DNA from: Pogostemon cablin
Taxonomy: Eukaryota > Streptophyta > Magnoliopsida > Lamiales > Lamiaceae
Length of the DNA: 64,000 bases
Direction: 5' to 3'
Assembly (NCBI GenBank): GCA_023678885.1
Contig: CM042952.1
Location: 32,421,736-32,485,735, forward strand
Part shown: positions 25,939-37,300 of the stretch, one piece after another
Layout: each line of letters starts with the position of its first letter
Numbering within the stretch: position 1 is the stretch's first letter
Program-made: the position numbers and the translations under genes
The notes under the pieces: generated by a model
Databases searched by the model: none
The model's input: only the letters and a program-made list of their open reading frames with translations
What the model was told of the DNA's origin: nothing

Positions 25939-27900
25939 CTACACGATCCCCCCATGTCTGAATCCCGCATCTTCACAGTCTGCTCCAGGATCCAGTCCAC
26001 ATGGAGAGTCAAACCATTTAGGATTTTCAGGAAAGAAGCCATCTACTTGTATACCAGCAAGGCCTACATCTGGATCTATAGTCTCATCATGCCTTAAGGT
26101 TTTGTTCAGTTTAGGGTTACTGCACCCAAGAATTCCTTTCTGATCAAATTCGCTGCATTTCAACCATTTCTCTTCTTTACAATTCTCAACAAGCAGATCC
26201 TTCTCATTTACGCATTCTGCCCTCATTCGATCCCAAGAAGCAACCTCCCCAAGTGTTCTCCCAAAACTATCCTCATCATCTTCAATAACATCTGCATCCT
26301 TTCCATCGCCATAGATCCTTGTATGATGATCATCAACCCAATCTGGCAGATCATGCTCCACCACCAACACATCATCCAGGTGTTGCTTCTCTGACAACAA
26401 ACCAACAGACTTAGATCCATCATCCGCAACATTTCTAAGCTTATTTACAATGTCAAAGAGTTCATGGGACACAGAACCCAATAGGGAAGGCGGGAATTTT
26501 CCAATTCTACCTTCGAGCAATCCCAATTCACTCCTCAACTCCTGCAACTGCTGCAAAACTGAATGCTGTAGGTCCCCAGAATCCTTCCCCAAGAACCCAA
26601 AAGCCTCATTCTCCCCATCCTCAGCCATTCCATACACAGTATCGTGATCCATCAGAAATCCCCCTTTATGTCCAACCATTCGATGCATGATCCTTGCATT
26701 CCCATCCAAAGGCCCTGGTTCATGTCCTGAATGCACTGCATAAAGCTTAAAGACAGCTGTACCCTCTTCCTCATAGACAAATGTTTTATCCTTCTCATTA
26801 TAATTTGATATTGGAACTATCGCCCTTATACGAAAACCACATCCACACCTCTTAGACGTATATGGCTCCCTTTTCAATATCCGCGACTTTTTTGAGGAAG
26901 CCGGCTCTCCTGCTCTATGACAGGCATAATCCTTGACCTCAGCCATGAATGGCTTATACCTAATATATTTTTGTCGTATACACAACACAACCTTATGCTT
27001 TGCTGCCAGTTGTTGCAACCGTGTTGGAACTTCCTTGGCAGGGACATCAAAAGACTCTGTATATTCAAACCTACGCCTCTTAGACCTTGGTGCACACCCA
27101 GAAGACTCATCTGAGCAAACAGGGCAAGCAGCCACACACGTCCTAATATAACTCTCTGGTATGCCATAAAATTTTGCTCCTACAGTCCACACCTGCTTAA
27201 TTCTTTCTATAGTCTCCTTCAATCCTAAGTGTTTAAAATCAGCATCACCGTGAAATGACATGACAATGTCCTGCCACTGATCAACATGCGAAACAAATTG
27301 ACTGGAATTGTTCTTGAAACAGAGAAAATGGCTACTGTTACCGGTAAAGCTAGTAGCGGAGTCCGACACGTGGGCATTGAGCTTGTCCTGGATGCGCTTC
27401 CACGCCGTCAGATATGCCGTGTCCTCGTTGCGATCTTTCCAGACCGAGCGCCAGCTGGAGAGTACAGGTAGCGGGGTCGCGGTTCGGATTTCCTCCGGAG
27501 TCGCTAATCGACCCTCAATTAAGCATTGAATCATCAGTGCATGTGATTCCTTATTGAAGGTATAGAATTGGGAGGAAATATGTGGCTCGGTGCTAATGCA
27601 CAAGGAAGAGTGATGAATTGATCTCTTGTTTTGGTTGATTGGGGGAGGATTGGGCAAATTAGGGTTCTGAAACTGAAGCGTACCATTTGAGGGCGGAAGA
27701 GGGATATCGGCGTCGGACGATGTATGGCTACCGTCGTCATCTTCGTCGTCGCGGAAGAGGTCAATTTCGTTGAGGGAGAATGCATCGTCGTCAATGGAGG
27801 GCTGGGACTGATTGTGGCGGGGGTCCAAAAATTGCCCATGGTGCTGCGGTGGTTGACCCAGGTGGTGGAACAGATCTTCCTCAATTTTGCTTCGATTCAT
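25939..27900 (-). CDS. Nuclear protein with FAR1-like zinc-binding domain
   Basis: Single-exon gene of 653 residues; the start is the ATG at 27900, since the frame upstream opens only with TTG. Features in order: acidic patch (about 36-57); conserved-looking region HALMIQCLIEGRLATPEEI (120-138); W-rich stretch (150-170); GLKETIERIKQVW (226-238); Cys cluster CPVC at 259-262 with C269; basic RSKRRR at 272-277, a likely nuclear localisation signal; then C327, C352, C354, H390 and H393 spaced like the C2H2 WRKY-GCM1/FAR1 DNA-binding fold; a coiled-coil-prone stretch at about 446-465; acidic C-terminal third. No MULE transposase core or SWIM domain, so it is not a full FHY3/FAR1 protein. I infer a sequence-specific DNA-binding protein, possibly domesticated from a transposase; targets unknown. 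CT-rich 5' UTR at 27998-28041. Confidence 0.7.
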   Translation of the reverse strand: MNRSKIEEDLFHHLGQPPQHHGQFLDPRHNQSQPSIDDDAFSLNEIDLFRDDEDDDGSHTSSDADIPLPPSNGTLQFQNPNLPNPPPINQNKRSIHHSSLCISTEPHISSQFYTFNKESHALMIQCLIEGRLATPEEIRTATPLPVLSSWRSVWKDRNEDTAYLTAWKRIQDKLNAHVSDSATSFTGNSSHFLCFKNNSSQFVSHVDQWQDIVMSFHGDADFKHLGLKETIERIKQVWTVGAKFYGIPESYIRTCVAACPVCSDESSGCAPRSKRRRFEYTESFDVPAKEVPTRLQQLAAKHKVVLCIRQKYIRYKPFMAEVKDYACHRAGEPASSKKSRILKREPYTSKRCGCGFRIRAIVPISNYNEKDKTFVYEEEGTAVFKLYAVHSGHEPGPLDGNARIMHRMVGHKGGFLMDHDTVYGMAEDGENEAFGFLGKDSGDLQHSVLQQLQELRSELGLLEGRIGKFPPSLLGSVSHELFDIVNKLRNVADDGSKSVGLLSEKQHLDDVLVVEHDLPDWVDDHHTRIYGDGKDADVIEDDEDSFGRTLGEVASWDRMRAECVNEKDLLVENCKEEKWLKCSEFDQKGILGCSNPKLNKTLRHDETIDPDVGLAGIQVDGFFPENPKWFDSPCGLDPGADCEDAGFRHGGIV

Positions 27901-29686
27901 TTGGAGCAAGGATTTCTCAAAGCAGAAGATGTACTATATAGCAGTAGGAGTGTGTCAATGGAAGCTATGAAGTCAGTGATTCTGACAGAGAGAGGGCTTT
28001 GTTGTTTCTCTCTCTTTTCTCTCTGTTTCTCTCTCCCTTACTACGAGTGTGGAGATATATATATATATATATGCGTGTATAATTTAGTATTTAATTAAAT
28101 TTCCGGGGAGGAACCGAAAGTGCCTAGTTTGGATCGGTTGGCTCATGCCGAAAAATGAATAAAAAGCACCAATATTTTCGAAAATTTTATCGAAATTAAT
28201 AAATAAAATTAGAGGATTACCTGGATAACTCGTGGTCACACATGACTCTCTCACCCCTTTAGAGGCCACCTCTGATACCACCCCTCATGTATTTTAGATT
28301 TTATACTTTGCCCTCTATGAGTCAGATTTTCTTTAAAATAAAACTAGGGGAGGAGAAACAAAAGAGAAACATATTCATATATTATGTGAACTTCTTTTTC
28401 ACTCAATTTATTTGTAATTTCATAGTAATTTTTATTTAGTAGTCTCTATTGACTCTAGTTGGCAGAAACGTGATTTTAAATTTGGGTATTGAACAAAAAT
28501 CCACAAATCAAAATTAATCGCAGATATGAAGATGCTGTTATTGTAGAAAATAAATTCATAGATCCAAAAACCTCAAATTCGATTAAATGAGATCTATACT
28601 GCAAAGTGAAAGTGTACCTTAATCTATAAAGATGTTATTGTAGAAAATAAATTCATAGATCCTTAAACTTTAAATCTGATTAAATGAGATATATAATATA
28701 AAGCGGAAGTGTAACTTAATTCATTTAACTTTCATGTCAAAATACAAACTTGAAGATCCAATGGTATTGTGGTTTTTTTCAGCTAAGCACCTTATTCTTA
28801 CTGGGTGTGGTTTAGTATATTAGGGATCATATAACTTATATATATTACACAATTGAGACACCTATAATTACTCATATTGTGTATTTACTCAATCGATCAT
28901 ATTATTATTATAATTCATAGGCTTTTCACTTTAATTGAATTATTATATTAAATTTATAAAATAATTGAATAGTTAATATAATTGATATTGCCTCAAAATT
29001 AGATTATATAGGAAATCCAAAATTTCCATACATGATGACATGTGTTTAAATATTTATATTAATTAAGCTTCACTAAGTTTTTAATTTATTATTATTAGAG
29101 CTTTGTAATTTGGAATGGCATGGATTTTGGCCACGAATTAAATGAAATTTACGTGAATTGGCATGCACTTGGGGTACATTTTTAATTTCAAAAAGAATTA
29201 ATATAATACTCCATATTATATAAGACATAAATATCCTAATAATTAAGATTTCATATTATATTCGATTGGAGTATTTCAAACAATATATTGTATATTTGGT
29301 TGGAGTACCCGAAAAATATATTCGGTTGGAGCAATGGAACGATTCATAAAGGTTGTTGATATCAAAATATGCGAATGAAGAATAATTTCCAAATCTTCAA
29401 AAATCATTCTCAAGCATGTATACGGACATGATTATAACACGTAACTGAAATTTTAGGAATTTACATAATTTTAAGAGTTAAACATGGATATAAAATATTT
29501 TTCATAATTAATTTTTTTATAACATGTCATAAAAAAATATCAATCTAAAAATGTATTTTCAATTAAATATTAAAATAAGAATAATTATAATTGACTTTAA
29601 TATTGTTAAAGTATAATAATTAAATTTTTTTTTTACGTGAAACAGAACATATGTTATCACTTCTAAAAAAAATAAGTTGATATTTG
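27901..29686. other. Promoter of the FAR1-domain gene and AT-rich spacer
   Basis: CT-rich leader (27998-28041) and (TA)n at 28054-28072 lie just upstream of the minus-strand gene. Beyond 28300 the sequence is AT-rich. It holds a tandem duplication at 28530-28721 (separate entry) and three spaced copies of TTGGAGTA/TTGGAGCA near 29263-29333. Otherwise nothing recognised. Confidence 0.4.
28530..28721. repeat. Tandem duplication, unit about 95 bp
   Basis: Units 28530-28623 and 28630-28721 share GATG(CT)GTTATTGTAG-type starts, the run AATAAATTCATAGATCC, GATTAAATGAGAT and AAGTGTA-CTTAAT ends. They differ by a few substitutions and small indels. Non-coding. Confidence 0.75.
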
Positions 29687-29920
29687 ATGCACCCAGGTGT
29701 ACATTGCATCTACATGTATATAAGTTTTAATTCAAATTTGTATATATATTTCTTAATTATTATATAGTTTTTTTTATATTTAATTTTTCATTAAAAACCC
29801 AACAGAAAGTCACACAGTATATACATTTTTATTCATAATTGTATATATTTTTATTTATAATTGTATACATTTCTAAAAATTGGTGCACGATGCACCCGTG
29901 AACAGAATAAATAGCCAAAA
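29687..29920. repeat. GTGCACC-end repeat, copy 4
   Basis: Left end GATGCACCCAGGTGTACAT and right end GGTGCACGATGCACCCGTG bracket an AT-rich interior with ATAATTGTATACATTT units, as in the copies at 2.9, 45.5 and 58.4 kb. Its right edge runs straight into the duplicated block at 29.9 kb. Confidence 0.5.
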
Positions 29921-30684
29921 ATTACGTTGTTATTAATTAAATATAAATTAAATTAAATTATTTTAAATAAATATTTAAAAAATATGATTAAATAAAATTT
30001 ATAACTATTAATTAAATTTATAATTATCTCATCTCATAATATATAAATATCCATCTTTTAATTATATAGTTAATATTGTCTTCTAATATATTTCACTAGG
30101 CGTGTCGTTTTAAATATCGTAAATAGACAATTAATTTGATATAATTTTTATTAATAATAAACTTAATTTTTAAAAGTTATAAACTTTTAAAATTTTGGAT
30201 GGAATAGATTTTTAAAAAACAAAATATAAAGAATGTGATTGAATGTTTATTGATAACTTTTGACAACAATTTTCTATTCTTGTGTGTAATGCCAATTAAA
30301 TTTGTCCATAATTATTTTATTTAATTATTTATTTTAATTTATTATAAACTTAAATAAAAATTAAAATAAATAAGAAAATTATATATCATCCTTATTCATA
30401 GTGATAACACCTCATCAATTAAAACATTCCCCTCTAAGTATAACAAAAATTAAAAAGATATTCATGCAATTTGAGAATAATATTACTCCAATTATATTAT
30501 ATTAGCAATATGAATGTTAAACTGAAGATCATGTGATACCGATTAATTTGGTATAATTTCCACTTAAAACGATTCAAAATTTAAAAAAAATTAAATTTTT
30601 TTTAAGATTTAGGTAAATTTTTAATTAAGACAAAAATATATATATATTTTTGGATTAGTTGTGAAATAATGTATTCAATCTTTC

Positions 30685-31573
30685 TAGGGGTGTGCACGGT
30701 GCGGTTATACGAGTTTTCTATATAATTTAAATTGCATTGTCATATATGGTTCGGTTTAGTAATCAAATTTAAATTGCGGTTTTTCAAGTAATATTGATTA
30801 TGCAGTTTTAAACGGTTTCGATCGATTTTGGTGCGGTTTGACGGTTTTATTAATAGATTAGCCTAAATAAATATTGATCTGTATCTCTTATTTTACAATT
30901 GTACTACACTTCATATTTTACAACTTATTTTCTAATAAAAAAAACATATTCCATAAGTAATGATCATTGCATCCTTGTACATTTGGCGATAATTTATTTA
31001 GCCATGATAATAACACATGTCAAACATTTAATATGTAGAATAGGTGATGAAACTTATAAATATAATAGGTGATCTCATTTACATTAATATATAAATATAA
31101 ACCTATAGTCATGTGAAAATATTTGCAACCCTTAATCTAATAATATACAGGAGGTTAGACTAGTTGATTAGCTTATAGTTGGGATTCTACATAGATGTAT
31201 GAGATAAATAATTAAGATAAGAAGTACTCAATTGAAGTAAAAATAAAAGAAGTTATGACACATCTATAGAGCGAAGATAAATACAACAACATTAATAGAA
31301 TTTATTTTTTATTGGAAGAGTGAGTGAATAACTAATGAGTAATGAATAAACTACATAAATACTAACATGTATAAATATATAATATATACCTAATAAAAAC
31401 TAACGGTGCGGTCGGTGCGGTTTCAACCATAAAAATGAAACCGCACCATAAAGTGCGGTGTGATTTTTCCTTAAATTATAAATTACGGTTTATCTAAATA
31501 ATTATATATAGCGGTGCGGTACAATTTGGTGCGGACAGTTTTTGCGGTTTTCAAATTTTTTTGCCAAGCCCTA
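30685..31573. mobile_element. Non-autonomous hAT-type element
   Basis: 889 bp starting TAGGGGTGTGCACGG and ending TTGCCAAGCCCTA, so terminal inverted repeats start TAGGG(G/C)T. Flanks AATCTTTC (30677-30684) and ACTCTTTC (31574-31581) form an 8-bp target duplication with one mismatch, the hAT length. The undisturbed copy B of the surrounding duplication lacks the insert, which confirms its limits. Sub-terminal regions are full of GTGCGGT motifs. No transposase frame. Confidence 0.75.
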
Positions 31574-31760
31574 ACTCTTTCATTCCTTAGCAAGTTTGGG
31601 TGTCAAATAAATTACCCACACTCTAATTCCTTAGCAAGTTTGACAACTTTATTAAAAAATCAAAATTCTAAGAAAATTCCACATCATCCCTCCACATCAT
31701 ACCTAAATTACTCTCATGATGTCACCTAATAAAACCAAAACCCTCATTTAGTATATAGTA

Positions 31761-32014
31761 CTCCCTCCGTCCCACAACAAGGAGTGCATTTTACCATTTT
31801 CGTCCGTCCCAACACAAGTGGTGCATTTCACTTTTAGTAAAAGGGACCCACCAAGCTAACGTTTTCTCTCTCTATAACCCCACACTTCACACTAATACAT
31901 CTACTTAAAATATTATTTATCTCACATCAACTTCCCCCAACTACCCATTAAATATTATATCCCTTAATTTACGTGCAAAAAAATTCTGTCACTCTTGTAG
32001 TGGGACGAAGGGAG
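31761..32014. mobile_element. Stowaway-type MITE 2
   Basis: Ends CTCCCTCCGTCCCAC... and ...GTGGGACGAAGGGAG, flanked by TA at 31759-31760 and 32015-32016. The interior differs from MITEs 1, 3 and 4 (it carries a second internal CGTCCGTCCC), so it belongs to another subfamily. Sits at the junction of the tandem duplication. Confidence 0.85.
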
Positions 32015-32939
32015 TATATAAATTTCTAAAAGTGGGTGCACGGTGCACCCGTGAACAGAATAATTAGCCAAAAATTACGTTGTTATTAATTAAATATAAA
32101 TTATATTATTTTAAATAAATATTTAACAAATATGGTTAAATAAAATTTATAACTATTAATTAAATATATAATTATTTCATCTCATAATATATAAATATTC
32201 ATCTTTTATTTATATAGTTAATATTGTCTTCTAATACATATCACTAAATTTGATATAATTTTTATTAATAATAAACTTAATTTTTAAAAGTTATAAACTT
32301 TTAAAAATTTAGATGAAATAGATTTTTGAAAAATAAAATATAAAGAATGTGATTGAATGTTTATGGATAACTTTTGACATCAATTTTCTGTTCTTGTGTG
32401 TAATGCCAATCAAATTTGTCCATAATTATTTTTATTTAATTATTTATTTTAATTTACTATAAACTTAAATAAAAATTATAATAAATAAGAAATTACATAT
32501 TATCCTTGTTCATAGTGATAACACCTCATTAATTAAAACATTCCCCTTTAAGTATAACAAAAAATTAAAAGATATTCATGTAATTCGAAAATAATATTAC
32601 TCCAATTATATTATAGTAGCAATATGGATGTTAAATTGAAGATCATGTGATACCAATTAATTTGATATAATTTTTACTTAAAAACGATTCAAAATAAAAA
32701 AAATTAAAAAAAATTTAAGATTTAGGTAAATTTTTAATTAAGAAAAAATTTGGATTAGTTGTGAAATAATTTATTCACTCTTTTCTTTCTTAGCAAGTTT
32801 GGTTGTCAAATAAACTACTCACACTCTTTTCCTTTGCAAGTTTGATAAGTTTATTAAAAAATCAAAATTTTAAGAAAATTCCACATCATCCCTAAATTAC
32901 CCTCATATTGCCCCCTAATATAACTAAAATCCTCCTTTA

Positions 32940-33024
<85 letters not shown>
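32940..33024. repeat. (TA)n microsatellite
   Basis: About 85 bp of uninterrupted TA dinucleotides, then TAATATAATATAATATG. Expands the TTTAGTATATA end of duplication copy B. Confidence 0.95.
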
Positions 33025-33029
<5 letters not shown>

Positions 33030-33590
33030 ATATAATATGTTGTACCCTTATACCCTACTGTTTCACCTCTAGTCTAGTGACTCTAGTCTTCATATTTAAT
33101 TATGTAAATCATGTTAATTTATATTCTATTATTATCTCTAGAGTTGATAGTAAGAGCAAGCAATATGTTCGTTCTAAATACTTTTGTAACTTTTAGTAAA
33201 TAATAATTAAGTTCGAAATTATATCTTATGTTATGAATGCATCTATTAATCTTCATAATTCATATATACATTTATTATCAACACCTCTTTCCGACTCCAC
33301 ACAAAAAATAAATAACTAAAAATGATAATTCATCAAATTATCGACGCATGTACCAATTACTTGTATTAGCAGTATATTAGACCCATTTATGATACAATAG
33401 GCAACACATATAGGCCCATTCATGATCCAATAACAAACATTATAGGCCCATTTATGATCCAATAAGCAACATTTTGGCCCATAGAAATATAAGTCAAATA
33501 TCCACGCAACATTGTTTTTGTTCAATAGAGGCCCAATAGCAGTGAGGCATTTATAAATCTAAACCAAATTTTCTAGAGTTTGCCTTAATT
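33025..33590. other. Spacer with a short minisatellite
   Basis: AT-rich spacer between the TA tract and the Pack-MULE-like element. Only the repeat at 33379-33480 stands out. Confidence 0.4.
33379..33480. repeat. Minisatellite, 3 units of 32-33 bp
   Basis: Three consecutive units of the form AGGCCCATTTATGATCCAAT followed by AAGCAACAT, starting at 33379, 33412 and 33444, with a few substitutions between units. Confidence 0.7.
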
Positions 33591-33599
33591 TTTAAAGTT

Positions 33600-34943
33600 G
33601 GGTAAATATCAAAATTGGTTCTGTCATTTTTCAATTTTAATTTTTTTTATTGCATTTCTCATTTTCATTCTTCGACGTCAATTTTTAGTCATTTTGATCC
33701 AAATTTAGTCATTTTTTTGCCGGAAATTAAAAAAAATTGTCGGAAAATCGTGCGTGTATTGCACGCGCTCGAAAATAGGGCTGGGAATAGATACTTTCTC
33801 CCATTCACCACCCTCGCACCCATTATAGCTTCCACCTGTAGCCAAACCCACTCCAATGTCAAAAAGGTGCCATTGTTGTTCGAAATTCCGAGCAACGTAA
33901 CTTTGAAAAGCTTCTCCTCCATCTGTCAATCATTGGACGCCCCTCTTCCCCTTATCCAACGCGCCCAATCCCTCTCTACCAAAGGAGGATTCCTCGGCTT
34001 CACCCAGAAAGAATCGTCCGATCGCCTCACCAATTCCCTCGGCAAATTCACCGCCCGGGAATATTTATCAGCATCTTCCGCTTCAAAACCTGGTGGTCCA
34101 CCAGCTCCGATGTCCAAATGGAGACTCAGTGGGTGATGCTCAATGTCCCCGAAATCAATTCCTACATCGTCCTAATCCCCATAATTGAGGGCAGCTTCCG
34201 ATCATCTTTGTTCCCTGGAAAAGACGGACACATGTTGATAATTGCGGAGAGCGGTTCGTCTTCCGTGAAGGCATTGTCTTTCGATTGCATAGCCTACATC
34301 CACGTCTCGGATAATCCTTACACTCTGATGGAGGCTTGCACCGCCGTACGAGTTCATCTCAACACATTTAGACTCCTGGAAGAGTTGGAGATGGATTCTT
34401 GATTGTGGGAGGTGGCGAACTGGGTGGTAGTGGAGAGCTGTAATTTGGATGAGAGGGTGGAATGGATTCTTAATCGTGGGAGTTGGCGAATGTGGTATCT
34501 ACACCCCGACAAATAGCATCACACTAACATGAATTGAATGTGGTGAAGAATAATAGGAGTAACACAGTAACAAATATTAACTCAAACTTGCGGCGTTCAA
34601 TTTCTACAGCATTGCCACTTCTCACATACACAATAAATTTCTGCAATACTGTAATTAATTACCATTTGGCTACGGGTGCTGGAGAGGTGATGGTGGATTT
34701 GGCTACGGGTGGAAACTATAATCTGCGGGGGTTGAATGGGAGGAAATATCTTTTGCCAGCTTTATTTTTGAGCGCATGCAATACACACGATTTTCCGACG
34801 TTTTAAATTTCCAGCAAAAAATGATTAATTTTGGACCAAAAGGACTAAAAATAGACTACGGATGACCAAAAGTGAGAAATACAATAAAAAAAGGGTTGAA
34901 ATTGGAAAAGACCATACTTATAGGATCAATTTTGATATTTACC
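33600..34943. mobile_element. Pack-MULE-like element with raffinose synthase fragment
   Basis: Long terminal inverted repeats of about 250 bp: left about 33600-33850 starts GGGTAAATATCAAAATTGG; right about 34690-34943 ends CAATTTTGATATTTACC. Flanks TTTAAAGTT (33591-33599) and TTTAAAGGA (34944-34952) look like a worn 9-bp target duplication. Between the repeats lies a piece of a host gene (next entry). Long repeats, a 9-bp target site and no transposase is the Mutator-like Pack-MULE pattern. Confidence 0.7.
33867..34402 (+). pseudogene. Captured fragment of a raffinose/stachyose synthase-like gene
   Basis: In two plus frames the translation reads like the N-terminal half of plant galactinol-sucrose galactosyltransferase-type proteins (glycoside hydrolase family 36): SSICQSLDAPLPLIQRAQSL, KGGFLGFTQKESSDRLTNSL, then, after a frame change near 34061-34066, QMETQWVML, IPIIEGSFRS, FDCIAYIHVSDNPY and VRVHLNTFRLLEE. 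It stops at TGA 34400, before the catalytic region. Too short, frame-shifted and enclosed in inverted repeats, so not a functional enzyme. The parent gene should be elsewhere in the genome. Confidence 0.75.
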
Positions 34944-35189
34944 TTTAAAGGATATTTCACATAATTACTTAGTTAGAGATTAGTATTAATTAAGTATTGG
35001 CCAACATCTTCAATGGCAATTTTACATTTTTGTAACGTTTACATTTTGTTCTCAAAAACTTTATTAAATAAAGATACTGTGTTTTTAGTGAAAGAATGTT
35101 GAAATATGAATGTTATTAATATTTAAATTAGAAAAAAAGTATTATTTTGAAAAAATTAAAAGTATAAGCTTTTATACTACTAAAAGATA

Positions 35190-35456
35190 CTCCCTCCATC
35201 CCATAGAAGTTGATATAATTTTTTTTTTGGCACGGAGATTAAGGAGTATAATAATTTAATGTAAAGTGGAGTAAAGTGAAGTAAGAGAAATAATATTTAA
35301 TGTGTAGTGGGTAGCTGTATTAGAGGTGATATGTGGGGCCCATGAGAATAAATTAATTGTTTTTTGTGTGGGTCCATGTATTAAAAAGGAAATGTGTCAA
35401 CTTTAGTGAGACAAACCAAAAAGAAAAGCGTGTCAACTTCAATGTGACGGAGGGAG
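35190..35456. mobile_element. Stowaway-type MITE 3
   Basis: Ends CTCCCTCCATCCCAT... and ...ATGTGACGGAGGGAG, TA at 35188-35189 and 35457-35458. Interior contains GCACGGAGATTAAGGAGTA as in MITE 1. Confidence 0.9.
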
Positions 35457-36324
35457 TACAACTTTCTGAAATCGTCGGATGAGAATTTGAGCGCAAGTGA
35501 CGCGAATTTTTATCTGTAATTATATAATTTTTTTTTCATAATTAGTATCTTACACGTGGAATTATGGCTACTACAACAACGAATTGAAAGTTGTTAGAAA
35601 TTATGAGGATTTGAAACCTATAATTTTATTTAGAACCAATCTGGCCAGATTGGGGATGGATTTTTTCAAGTAAAATGCATATAAAATTATATTTAATTTT
35701 AAATAATTTGATGTAATAGAATTATAGAACCTATTATTCCTTTCTCCCTTTTAATTAATTAATGTTTAGAGAAACATTAAGCAAAGTAGTAAACACACGA
35801 ACTAAGCTAAAAGGGGCTGTCGGGGGAACATACTCTATTCCTAAATGTGTTGTATTCTTGGTGTGTTATTTAATTTATTCCATATTAAACTTAAAAAAAA
35901 AAAAATTAACGTTAGTTCTATGAATGCACTCTATATGTTTAAGATTTTGTGTTCCCACTCCTAGGTCTTGAACACACGAGTGGATTATCTTTTGGGTTCT
36001 GACCATAATTATCCGAATTGTCCGGATGTTTGTTCCGGGTTTTTAAACCTCGAAATTGAAATTGAAATTTCACACTCAAATTTTAAAATCACCCAATATG
36101 TACATATATATATATATATATATTATCTCTCCTCAATTAATACATTTTATCTCTTTATCTCTCCTCTCTCATCTACTTTATTACATAAATTAATACATTC
36201 TTACACATTGATTTGACATAAAGTTAAAACATACACTATAAAAAACCCAAAACAAACCCAACATCACTATTCATTATTTTCAAACTCCCCAAAACCCCAA
36301 AACAAACATCACCTTAAGGATTTC

Positions 36325-36630
36325 ACGATAGTGCACTTCAGTTTTTTTATAATTTTCTTTGTTGCCCATAATTTAATGTTAAGTGTAAAAATGCCCAAAA
36401 TGACACAATAACCTTGACAAAATTTGAATTGTTAAAAAAAGTCATTATCGAATTAAAAATACTTGACTCCATCATGACTTTTTTTAACAATTCAAATCGT
36501 GATTTTTTTTAACAAGTCAAATCGTGTCATTATCAAATCAAAGATATTTGTGTCATTTTGAGTATTTTTACACTTACCGTTAAAGTTTGGACAAAAAGAA
36601 TTAAAATGGGTACTGTTGCATTTCACCCTA
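36325..36630. repeat. Inverted-repeat (foldback) element
   Basis: The arms share AAGTGTAAAAAT followed by CAAAATGACACAA in opposite orientation around a centre near 36478, with a second inner pair AACAATTCAAAT. No coding sequence. Ends too worn to define a target duplication; MITE or MULE-derived. Confidence 0.6.
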
Positions 36631-37127
36631 TAATAAATCGCCTATTGTGAATGCTCTTAGGATGTGAGATAATTTCCTTTTCTTAACAAGTGGAAGGGAG
36701 ATGGAAGGAGACTGGGGGAGTGGAGATGGATCTCACGGGAGGTCATTTCCTCTCACTATTCAAGTGAACAGTATGCTAACATGAATAGTGAAAGGTGATT
36801 TTCCTACTGGAGGCTGGAGAGGATTTGCATCTGGGAGAGTATACATTTACCAGCTCACATGCTGACATGTAAGTTACACAAACGTGTTTCAACAGATGCA
36901 GACGTGGTGGTCAAAGATGGGACCCAATGGCCGTCCTGTCAAATCATTGTTTCCTATTCACACTACACGCTTTGGACAGTACCCGGACGGCGCGGGGGAT
37001 GGCGCCGTTAAGATTTGTTACTTGTCTTTTTATTTTATGAGTTTATTTATTTTATGAGTTAATAGTTTAAAAAGGACTTTTTAATGTAAATTAGATATGG
37101 AGTAAGAGATGGCAAAAATTTGTGTGT

Positions 37128-37300
37128 TTGGGCGCACGTGTTCCGTGAGCCTTTGAAATTTTATATTAAATTGTATATTTTTTAGTATAAATATGTGTAT
37201 ACTCTTTAGATTAAAGAAATATACCCTTACCCATAATACTAAATTCTAAAGGCGCACGGAATGTGTTCCCATGCTCCGGGCGCACACAAGCCTCACTCGT
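37128..37300. repeat. GCGCAC-end repeat, copy 1
   Basis: Starts TTTGGGCGCACGTGTTCCG and ends GGCGCACGGAATGTG...GGGCGCACACAAGCCTCAC, with TTAAATTGTATA and ATACCCTTACCCATAATACTAAA between. Same landmarks at 56440-56700 and 58950-59340. Confidence 0.55.

Larger units (their letters stand above)
29880..32941. repeat. Tandem duplication of about 0.9 kb with later insertions
   Basis: Copy A is 29880-30684 plus 31574-31750; copy B is 32037-32941. They align over their length (TGCACCCGTGAACAGAATAA, then TTAGCAAGTTTG, then CCACATCATCCCT, then TTTAGTATATA) with scattered substitutions and one indel of about 36 bp (GGCGTGTCG region near 30099, absent from B). Copy A is split by a hAT-type element (30685-31573). 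A Stowaway MITE (31761-32014) sits at the A/B junction. No coding capacity. Confidence 0.75.

Noticed and set aside
33689..33929. Minus-strand ORFs in the 33.7-kb inverted repeat
   Set aside because: The same peptides appear in the opposite repeat at 34.7 kb because of the inverted repeat; no known protein.
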